Below, piece by piece: positions 38,555 to 45,253 of a DNA stretch of 64,000 bases. Where the stretch lies: positions 1-64,000 of the forward strand of contig UQUQ01000008.1 of NCBI GenBank assembly GCA_900544265.1, written 5' to 3'. Every line of letters begins with the position of its first letter. The first letter of the stretch is position 1. Below the pieces are notes generated by a model, which saw only the letters and a list, made by a program, of their open reading frames with translations, ran no database searches and had not been told where the DNA came from. The position numbers were made by a program, and so were the translations under genes. The stretch is from an uncultured Alistipes sp. Its GTDB lineage: Bacteria; Bacteroidota; Bacteroidia; Bacteroidales; Rikenellaceae.

Positions 38555-39957
38555 AACGAAACAGGGATTGGATCGACGTGATGCGGAGCGAGCTCCGGGA
38601 GGCCGAACCGACGCCGCCCGCCGACGGGTGGGAGCGTCTGCGGCGCGAGCTCTCCGCGCCCGGCGTGCCCGGCGCGGAGCAGCGCCTCGGGACGGCGGGT
38701 GCCGCGGGCGGCTTCGCCGCACGTCTCCGCCGGGTGCGTATCGTCGCCGCTGCCGCTGCCGTACTGGTTTGTGTGGTCGCAGGAGAGATTCTGTGGCGCG
38801 CAAACAGGGAGATGGGAGATGATGGGTCTGTTTTGATGACAGCGGCAGCCGGCGACGCATCTGCGGAGCTCCTTCCCGAAACACCCTCCGCACCGCAGCA
38901 GGGGCCCGATGCCTCCCTGCTGGCGCAGGAGACACAGATACCGATCATGCAGCCCGCTCCGGACCGAATCCGGCGCGGAAGCGACCCGACATTCGACACG
39001 GCCGACACACCGCAGCCTGCTGCGGACCCCATCCCCCAAAAAACCATCCGCCGGTCGACAGGGAATGCTTCCGTGCCTTCGGTTCCGGAGCCGGAGGCTG
39101 CCGTAGCGGAAGCGGCGGTTGCCCCGTCCCTGCGCGGAACAGCGCCGCAGCGGGAGCCGTCGGTTTCCGGGACATCCGACGCGCCCGGGGCATCCGACGC
39201 GCCCGAGGCATCCGACGCGCCCGGCGCTTCCGATGCACCCGATGCCCTGACCCGTGCCGCCACGGAGCAGGCCCGGGGTGCGGAGTCGCGTCCGGGTAGG
39301 GTGCTGTCCGCAACGGCTCCGGTGTACGCCCCGCGTCGGGAGCGGACTTCGGTCGGACTCTTCGCCGCGGGCGGCCTGTCGAACGGCCGCGGGGAGTCGG
39401 GCGCACTCCGGGGCATGATGATGTCCGATGCCCCGATGGCGGACGGCAATGCCTACGATATCGGATTGCAGGAGGAGCCGGGCTACGACGAATGTGCCTA
39501 CCGTCACCACCAGCCCCTCGGTCTGGGGCTCTCCGTGCGCCGGGAGTTCCGCCACGGGCTCTCGCTCGAGAGCGGCCTGGTCTACACCCTGCTGCGTTCG
39601 GACGTCCGCAAGCCCTTCGCATCGGACGACATTGCGCAGCAGCTGCACTTCGTCGGCATTCCGCTGCGTGTGAACTGGCAGTTTCTCCACCGCCGGGGAT
39701 TCCATTTATATATAGGTGCGGGCGGTCAGATCGAAAAGTGCGTCTACGCGAAGTTCGGTTCAAAAGTTGTAACGGAGCACGGCGTGCAGTGGTCGGCCTT
39801 CGGCGTGGCCGGTGCGGAGTACCGTTTCGGCCGGACCGTCGGGCTCTACTTCGAGCCCGAGCTGTCGTACTATTTCACGCGGACCGAGCTGCGGACGGCG
39901 CGGACCGACGATCCGCTGACGCTCACGCTCCGGCTGGGCCTGCGCTTCTCCTTCTGA
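38551..39957 (+). CDS. Dma-type dual-membrane-spanning anti-sigma factor
   Basis: A 468-residue protein in an unusual plan. Residues 1-60 form a small cytoplasmic domain (RDWIDVMRSELREAEPTPPADGW) suited to bind the sigma factor encoded just before it. A single helix (about 63-82) crosses the inner membrane. About 180 residues of Pro/Ala/Asp/Glu-rich, low-complexity linker follow, including repeated SDAPGA pentads at about 206-230. Residues about 266-468 form an outer-membrane beta-barrel ending in Phe (LRLGLRFSF). This matches the Dma family described in Bacteroides thetaiotaomicron, which joins both membranes through a disordered tether. The assignment is by architecture and operon position. 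Confidence 0.85.
   Translation: MKRNRDWIDVMRSELREAEPTPPADGWERLRRELSAPGVPGAEQRLGTAGAAGGFAARLRRVRIVAAAAAVLVCVVAGEILWRANREMGDDGSVLMTAAAGDASAELLPETPSAPQQGPDASLLAQETQIPIMQPAPDRIRRGSDPTFDTADTPQPAADPIPQKTIRRSTGNASVPSVPEPEAAVAEAAVAPSLRGTAPQREPSVSGTSDAPGASDAPEASDAPGASDAPDALTRAATEQARGAESRPGRVLSATAPVYAPRRERTSVGLFAAGGLSNGRGESGALRGMMMSDAPMADGNAYDIGLQEEPGYDECAYRHHQPLGLGLSVRREFRHGLSLESGLVYTLLRSDVRKPFASDDIAQQLHFVGIPLRVNWQFLHRRGFHLYIGAGGQIEKCVYAKFGSKVVTEHGVQWSAFGVAGAEYRFGRTVGLYFEPELSYYFTRTELRTARTDDPLTLTLRLGLRFSF
39165..39245 (+). repeat. 15-bp in-frame repeat encoding SDAPG/EA pentads
   Basis: Four to five copies of a unit like GCATCCGACGCGCCCGGG lie in the linker part of the Dma-type gene, each adding five residues. 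Copy-number change would alter tether length without breaking the frame. Confidence 0.75.
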
Positions 39958-40111
39958 CGCGGAGCGGCTGCCGCCGGCCGGCGGCGTGCCGTGTGGTCCC
40001 CTCTTTTCTGCTATCCCGGCTTGAACACTTGAACAGCGCCTCGCTGCAGGCTCTCGTTTCGGCGGTCTGCCGGTGCGGTGCGCGGCCGGGCGATCAAAAA
40101 TGTGCTTTTTT

Positions 40112-40142
40112 ATTGCCCAATGGAATTTTGTTATTATTTTTG
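40112..40142 (+). promoter_or_regulatory. Promoter-like sequence facing tRNA-Arg (TTG-N19-TATTTTTG)
   Basis: TTG near 40113-40115, then TATTTTTG at 40135-40142 on the + strand. A transcript from here would first fold a GCATGCC/GGCATGC-closed hairpin, run antisense through tRNA-Arg and reach the HTH/S24-like gene. It may simply be the promoter of that operon. Confidence 0.4.
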
Positions 40143-40196
40143 TTGGTTGTAGCTTGCATGCCGGATGTGGGAACGGAGCCGGTGCGGGGCATGCCA

Positions 40197-40233
40197 TAAA
40201 AAACACAAGTGCGAAGCGAACCTCGCACTTGTG
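40197..40233 (-). terminator. Terminator after tRNA-Arg
   Basis: Eleven-base perfect stem CACAAGTGCGA with its complement, followed on the minus strand by a U-rich run (AAAAAA on +). Confidence 0.82.
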
Positions 40234-40239
40234 AAGAAG

Positions 40240-40311
40240 TAGTCCCGACGGGAATCGAACCCATATCGTAAGAACCGGAATCTTGTATTCTATCCATTGA
40301 ACTACGGGACC
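40240..40311 (-). tRNA. tRNA-Arg (anticodon CCG)
   Basis: The reverse strand folds as a cloverleaf: seven-pair acceptor stem GGTCCCG/CGGGACT, D-arm containing AGTTCAATGGATAGAAT, anticodon loop TTCCGGT with CCG at 34-36, and T-arm ATGGG-TTCGATT-CCCGT. CCA is not encoded. A CATCTTTG element just upstream (40318-40325, minus strand) is a likely -7 promoter, and a strong terminator follows. Confidence 0.93.
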
Positions 40312-40352
40312 GACGTGCAAAGATGCAAAAAAAATTTAAATACACCAAAAAA

Positions 40353-40982
40353 ATGCGAGAAAAGCAGAATAATTGGCAGAGGATTGAGGCGGTGATCAAG
40401 TGGGCGAACATGTCGACCAACTATTTTGCACGTTACATCGGCCTTGCGCGGGGTGAAAACCTCTATCAGATCAAGCGCGGCAACAACGGCATTTCGCTCG
40501 ATGTCGCGGACCGTATCGTCAACAAGTTCCCGCAGGTGGACAAGCTCTGGCTGCTGACGGGCGAGGGGCAGATGTTCTCCGAGACGAAGCTGCGCGGGGC
40601 GCAGATTCCCTTCTACAACGCCGACGTCGAGCAGTCGGTCACGCGCATCGAACAACTTGAGGCCGAGTGCAATCTGGTTGTGCCGCCCGCGGGCGAGTGC
40701 GACTTCGCCATGCGCTATTCGGGCCGGGCGATGGGCGAGGCGGTGCCTTCGGGTACGGTCGTGCTGCTCAAGGCCGTCGGCACGGATGAAATAATTCCCG
40801 GCGACGAATATGTGATTGTCTGCCGAAAAATTGTAACTTTGCGCATAGTACGCACCGCGGACGGGGAGGAACGGTTCCGTCTGGTGGCCGGCGACCGGGA
40901 GCATTTCGACGATATCCTGGTCGGGCGGGACGACATCGTCTCGGTGTACAAGGTAAAGGGCAAACTGATTGTTAATACATAA
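40353..40982 (+). CDS. HTH regulator with S24/LexA-like C-terminal domain
   Basis: A 209-residue regulator. The N-terminal half is a Cro/CI-like helix-turn-helix (RIEAVIKWANMSTNYFARYIGL, split here as MSTNYFARYIGL, then LYQIKRGNNGIS). The C-terminal half has the beta-rich S24 peptidase-like form, but the nucleophile Ser of the usual GDSM motif is Ala (SGRAMGEAVPSG), while the distal Lys in CRKIVTL is present, so self-cleavage is unlikely. An earlier ATG at 40323 is possible. First gene of an operon: ribE starts 6 bases after its stop. A TAACTTTG at 40834-40841 inside the gene could serve ribE. Confidence 0.85.
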   Translation: MREKQNNWQRIEAVIKWANMSTNYFARYIGLARGENLYQIKRGNNGISLDVADRIVNKFPQVDKLWLLTGEGQMFSETKLRGAQIPFYNADVEQSVTRIEQLEAECNLVVPPAGECDFAMRYSGRAMGEAVPSGTVVLLKAVGTDEIIPGDEYVIVCRKIVTLRIVRTADGEERFRLVAGDREHFDDILVGRDDIVSVYKVKGKLIVNT

Positions 40983-40988
40983 AGAGAT

Positions 40989-41585
40989 ATGTTTTCAGGT
41001 ATCGTGGAGGGTATGGGCGAGGTGGTCTCGATCCATACGGACCGTCAGAACAAGGATTTTACGCTGCGTGCGGACTTCTGCCGCGAGTTGAAGATCGATC
41101 AGAGCATCGCCCACAACGGCGTCTGCCTGACCGTCGTGGACATCAGGGACGACACCTATACGGTTACGGCCATGAAGGAGACGCTCGACCGCAGCAACCT
41201 CGGACTGCTGCAGGTGGGCGATCTGGTCAACCTGGAGCGCTCGATGAAGCCCGATGCGCTGCTCGACGGCCACATCGTGCAGGGACACGTCGACCAGACG
41301 GCCCGCTGCACGGAGAAGACGGATGCCGACGGCAGCTGGTACTTCAAGTTCGAGTACGAGCCGCAGGGCGGCGGCCTGTGCACCGTCGAGAAGGGTTCGG
41401 TGACGGTCAACGGCGTGAGCCTCACGGTCTGCGACTCGACGCCGACGTCGTTCCGCGTGGCCATCATCCCCTATACGTTCGAGCATACCAACTTCTGCCG
41501 CATCGACGTGGGCTCGGTCGTCAACCTCGAGTTCGACATCATCGGGAAGTACATCGCCCGGCTGATGCAGCAATACATGAAATAG
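40989..41585 (+). CDS. ribE: Riboflavin synthase, alpha subunit
   Basis: Dismutates two lumazine molecules to riboflavin. The 198-residue protein begins MFSGIVEGMGEV and consists of two homologous lumazine-binding halves, each with a VCLTV/VSLTV block (NGVCLTVVDI and NGVSLTVCDS) and a GHVDQTA motif. No FMN riboswitch fits in the 6-base gap from the HTH gene. Other riboflavin genes are not in the window. Confidence 0.97.
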   Translation: MFSGIVEGMGEVVSIHTDRQNKDFTLRADFCRELKIDQSIAHNGVCLTVVDIRDDTYTVTAMKETLDRSNLGLLQVGDLVNLERSMKPDALLDGHIVQGHVDQTARCTEKTDADGSWYFKFEYEPQGGGLCTVEKGSVTVNGVSLTVCDSTPTSFRVAIIPYTFEHTNFCRIDVGSVVNLEFDIIGKYIARLMQQYMK

Positions 41586-41592
41586 AAGGCCT

Positions 41593-42657
41593 ATGATACG
41601 GATCAAAACCAAGGAAGGTGCGTCGCTGTGGATCGCCCTGCTGGCGACGCTGATCGTGGCCGGGGTCTTCCTCGGCCTTGACCTGCGCGGCGTGCATCTG
41701 CGCGGGCTTGCCGTGGCGGGCGTGCTGCTGGGCACGTTCTGCATCGTGGAGCTCGTGGCGCTCTTCATCATCCGCAAGTACGTGGCCTACAAGCTCAAGC
41801 CGATCTACTCGATCGTCCTTTCGCGCGACGTGCACACGAACGAGATCCTCTCCGAGCTGAAGGACAAGCGGGTGGAGAACATCGGCGAGGAGCTCACCGC
41901 CTGGGCCGACACCAACGACAAGGAGATCGCCCGCCTGAAGGAGGCCGAGCAGTTCCGCAAGCAGTATCTGGGCAACGTGGCGCACGAGCTGAAAACCCCG
42001 ATCTTCAACATCCAGGGCTACATCTCGACGCTGCTCGACGGCGGGCTGGAGGACGAGCTCATCAACCGCAAGTACCTCGAACGGGCCGAGAAGAGCATCG
42101 ACCGCCTGATCAACATCGTCAACGACCTCGACACGATCTCGAAGCTCGAAAACAGCATGAACAAGCTCAACCTGGAGAAGTTCGACATCGTGGCGCTGGC
42201 CAAGGAGATCGCCGAGCAGGCCGAGATCGAGGCCGACAAGAAGCACATCCGCATCTCGGTCAAGGGGGTCGAGAACCTGCCGTCGCCCTTCTGGGTGCTG
42301 GCCGACAAGCACTACATCGGTCAGGTCCTCGTCAACCTGATCATCAACTCGATCCGCTACGGCAAGGAGGGCGGACAGACGCGCATCCGCTTCCGCGACA
42401 TGCTCGACAAGATTCTCGTCGAGGTCGAGGACAACGGCCTGGGCATCGGCAAGGAGGACCTGCCGCGCATCTTCGAGCGCTTCTACCGCACGGACAAGGG
42501 CCGCTCGCGCGAGCAGGGCGGCACGGGCCTCGGACTGGCCATCGTCAAGCACATCATCGAGGCGCACGGCGAGCGGATCTCCGTCCGCAGCGAGCCGGGC
42601 GTGGGCAGCACCTTCTCCTTCACGCTCAAGAAGGTGAACCTCCAGGACATGAAATAA
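41593..42657 (+). CDS. Sensor histidine kinase (PhoR-like)
   Basis: A 354-residue membrane kinase. Two N-terminal helices (LWIALLATLIVAGVFLGL and LAVAGVLLGTFCIVELVALF, each under 20 residues shown) are joined by a very short loop, so almost no periplasmic sensor exists. The dimerisation/phosphoacceptor box VAHELKTP, N-box NLIINSIRYG, and G boxes DNGLGIG and GGTGLGLAI are all intact. No response regulator is adjacent; its partner must lie elsewhere. Seven bases separate it from ribE. Confidence 0.94.
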   Translation: MIRIKTKEGASLWIALLATLIVAGVFLGLDLRGVHLRGLAVAGVLLGTFCIVELVALFIIRKYVAYKLKPIYSIVLSRDVHTNEILSELKDKRVENIGEELTAWADTNDKEIARLKEAEQFRKQYLGNVAHELKTPIFNIQGYISTLLDGGLEDELINRKYLERAEKSIDRLINIVNDLDTISKLENSMNKLNLEKFDIVALAKEIAEQAEIEADKKHIRISVKGVENLPSPFWVLADKHYIGQVLVNLIINSIRYGKEGGQTRIRFRDMLDKILVEVEDNGLGIGKEDLPRIFERFYRTDKGRSREQGGTGLGLAIVKHIIEAHGERISVRSEPGVGSTFSFTLKKVNLQDMK

Positions 42658-42677
42658 ACAGAAATCCCGTTGAATAA

Positions 42678-43565
42678 ATGCTGCAACCTCTGAGTATCGT
42701 CTGGGACTTCGATCCCGTCTTTTTCTCCATCGGATCGTTCGACATCCGCTACTACGGCGTGATGTGGGCACTGGCCATCCTGATCGGTGCCAAACTCTTC
42801 GACAACTTCGTCAAGCGCGAGGGACTGCCGACGTCGGTTTCGGAGTCGATCTTCATCTACGGCACGCTGGCCACGATCATCGGCGCCCGCCTCGGGCACT
42901 GCCTCTTCTACGACCCGGTGGAGTACCTGCGTCAGCCGTGGACCATCATCACGGGATTCCGCGACGGCGGACTGGCCAGTCACGGTGCCGCCGTCGGTCT
43001 GCTCATCGGACTGTGGCTCTTCTCGCGGCGCAACCGCCTGCCCTACATCTGGTCGCTCGACCGCATCATGATCGCCGTGGGCATCGGCGGTGCCGTCGTG
43101 CGGCTGGGCAACCTCTTCAATTCGGAGATCTTCGGCACGGCGACGACCCTGCCGTGGGGCTTCGAGTTCGTGCGGTCGAACATCTGGCTCAACCGCTTCG
43201 CCCCGAATCCCGTGCATCCCACGCAGATCTACGAGGCGCTGTGCTACCTGGCGACCTTCGCAATCCTCTGCTGGCTCTACTACGGACGCGACATGGCGCG
43301 GCGCCGTCCCGGCGTGCTCTTCGGCATCGGGCTGATCGGCGTCTTCCTCACGCGCTTCCTCATCGAGTTCATCAAGGTCGAGCAGGAGGCCTTCGAGCAG
43401 GGCTGGGCGCTCGACATGGGACAGTGGCTCAGCATCCCCTTCATCCTGTTGGGCTTCTACATGATTTACCGGGGCTTCTCGCGTCCCGAGGTCGTGCCCG
43501 CCGCGGTCAAGCCGGCGGCGCAGCCGACAGCCGTGCACCCCAAAAAGAGCAGAAAGAAACAATGA
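42678..43565 (+). CDS. lgt: Prolipoprotein diacylglyceryl transferase
   Basis: Inner-membrane enzyme that adds diacylglycerol from phosphatidylglycerol to the lipobox cysteine, the first step of lipoprotein maturation. The 295-residue protein has multiple membrane helices and the signature RDGGLASHGAAVG, RLGNLFNSEIFG and HPTQIYEA segments. A basic C-terminal tail (KKSRKKQ) is cytoplasmic. The stop overlaps the HU-SPOR gene start (ATGA). It serves the many lipoproteins encoded nearby. Confidence 0.96.
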   Translation: MLQPLSIVWDFDPVFFSIGSFDIRYYGVMWALAILIGAKLFDNFVKREGLPTSVSESIFIYGTLATIIGARLGHCLFYDPVEYLRQPWTIITGFRDGGLASHGAAVGLLIGLWLFSRRNRLPYIWSLDRIMIAVGIGGAVVRLGNLFNSEIFGTATTLPWGFEFVRSNIWLNRFAPNPVHPTQIYEALCYLATFAILCWLYYGRDMARRRPGVLFGIGLIGVFLTRFLIEFIKVEQEAFEQGWALDMGQWLSIPFILLGFYMIYRGFSRPEVVPAAVKPAAQPTAVHPKKSRKKQ

Positions 43566-44644
43566 CACAATATCCGATGGTCGATCAGGTGAACCGCCTG
43601 GCGGGCAACCTGCTGGCGGCGGGCGGGGAGCTGTACCTGCCCGGCGTGGGATCGCTCTGCGTCCGCTTCCGGGGGGCCCGGCGCCTCTCGGCCCGTCTGG
43701 TCGAGCCGCCCTCGCGCGAGGTGGTCTTCACGTCGCAGCAGCGGGGCGTGTCGCTCGTCGACGAGATCGCCCGGGTGCTCCGGGATGCGGCACCGGCCGA
43801 AACGCCCCGCAGCGACACGGACGGTACGCCGTCCGCCTCTTCAGCGTCGGTTGCCTCCTCCGCACCGGTCGCCCCGCAGCGCGAGCAGGCACAGGTCGCC
43901 TCGCAGGCCCGGGACATCTACGACCGCTGGCTGTCGCGCACGCAGCAGGACGGCGTGCTGACGATCGAGGGGGTCGGTGTGCTGAAATTCAAGAACTTCA
44001 CTCCCGACGAGGCGTTCGACCGGCGGATCAATCCGCAGGGGCATGCCCCCGTGCGCATCCACCGTCCCCGGCGTTTCGACGGGGCAATGTGGATCGGCAT
44101 TGCCGCCATCGTCTTCGTGGTGGCCTTTACGGCCTACTGGTGGCTGGACAACCGGCATGCGGCGTCAACCGTGACGACCGGGTCGGAGTCCGTGACGCTC
44201 GTTGCGGCGGCTCCCGCTGCGACGGAGCATTCCGCTGCGGCCGAGGCTTCGGCGGATGGCGTCGGGGCGGATTCCGTGACCGATCCCGCAGCGGCCGGCA
44301 CCGCTTCGGCTGTTTCCGGGGCGGAAGGTGCGGCACAGGACGCCGCACCGGCTCTGCGGGCGGAGGCCCCGGCCGACACCGCTCCGGCTGCGGACGGGGA
44401 GCCCGCACGGCTCGTCTCCGGCCGCCGCTACGTGGTGTTGGGAGTATTCAGTACACCCGAAAATGCCGCCCGGGCCGCACAGCTCGCACGCGAGAAGGAG
44501 GGTTCGTTCCGCTGCGGCGTCTACCGCTTCGGCGCGAAGTTCATGGTTTCGCCCTTCGAGTCGGAGGATGCCGAAGCCTGCACGCTCTTCATCCGCGCCC
44601 ATGCGGAGACCTTCCCCGGCATGTGGACCTACACCGCCCGATGA
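43562..44644 (+). CDS. CCDC81-type HU domain and SPOR domain membrane protein
   Basis: A 360-residue protein. The N-terminal ~165 residues contain two HU-like domains of the CCDC81 prokaryotic type (VNRLAGNLLAAGGELYLPGVG in part, then GVLTIEGVGVLKFKNFTPD). A membrane helix lies at about 176-195 (MWIGIAAIVFVVAFTAYWW), followed by an Ala/Glu/Asp-rich periplasmic linker of ~90 residues. The C-terminus (about 285-360) is a SPOR domain (RYVVLGVFSTPENAARAAQL, MVSPFESEDAE) that binds denuded septal peptidoglycan. It could link the cytoplasm or nucleoid to the division site; that is inference. Overlaps lgt and gtrA by 4 bases each. Confidence 0.9.
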   Translation: MTQYPMVDQVNRLAGNLLAAGGELYLPGVGSLCVRFRGARRLSARLVEPPSREVVFTSQQRGVSLVDEIARVLRDAAPAETPRSDTDGTPSASSASVASSAPVAPQREQAQVASQARDIYDRWLSRTQQDGVLTIEGVGVLKFKNFTPDEAFDRRINPQGHAPVRIHRPRRFDGAMWIGIAAIVFVVAFTAYWWLDNRHAASTVTTGSESVTLVAAAPAATEHSAAAEASADGVGADSVTDPAAAGTASAVSGAEGAAQDAAPALRAEAPADTAPAADGEPARLVSGRRYVVLGVFSTPENAARAAQLAREKEGSFRCGVYRFGAKFMVSPFESEDAEACTLFIRAHAETFPGMWTYTAR

Positions 44645-45135
44645 TGTCGCTCGCCGAAGGGATCATCCGCCTGATCGACCGGTTCTACCTGCCGCCCCTT
44701 GCCGCGCTGATGCCCCGCCAGACGTTCCGCTACGCCGTCTGCGGCTGCGTGACCTACCTGGCGTTCGATCCCGTGTGCTACTTCCTGATCTACAACTACG
44801 TTGTCGCCCACCGTTTCTTCGACCTGGGCGTGGTGGTGCTCTCGCCCCACATCGCGGCGATGCTGCTCGTCTTCCCCTTCACCTTTTTCTGCGGATTCTG
44901 GCTCAACCGCAACGTCACCTTCCGCAACTCCCCCGTGCGGACGCATGCACAGCTGCTGCGCTACCTGCTCTCGATCATCGGCTCCATCGGGCTGACCTAC
45001 GTGGGCATGAAGTTCTTTGTCGAGCTGTGCGGCCTCTGGCCCACGCCCGCCAAGGTGGTCACCACGCTGGCGACGACCGTCTACAGCTACCTCGCCGCCA
45101 AGTATTTCACCTTCCGCCACGCCGACAGGGCATAA
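44641..45135 (+). CDS. gtrA: GtrA family membrane protein
   Basis: A 164-residue protein with four predicted membrane helices and the GtrA family blocks FRYAVCGCVTYLAFD, FCGFWLNRNVTFRNS and AAKYFTFRH. Members are thought to help move lipid-linked sugars across the membrane. Its start overlaps the HU-SPOR stop (ATGATG), ending a tightly packed operon from the HTH/S24-like gene. It runs convergently toward uvrB with a 118-base gap. Confidence 0.9.
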   Translation: MMSLAEGIIRLIDRFYLPPLAALMPRQTFRYAVCGCVTYLAFDPVCYFLIYNYVVAHRFFDLGVVVLSPHIAAMLLVFPFTFFCGFWLNRNVTFRNSPVRTHAQLLRYLLSIIGSIGLTYVGMKFFVELCGLWPTPAKVVTTLATTVYSYLAAKYFTFRHADRA

Positions 45136-45253
45136 TCACCCTTTTCCCGTCTTCGGCGGAGCGGGTAGCGGGGTGGCGAATTTCTGATTTTGAGACGTAG
45201 CTCTCCGGATATGCCGCTCGCGGGAAGGCGTGGCCGGTCCGGCGACAGGCCCG

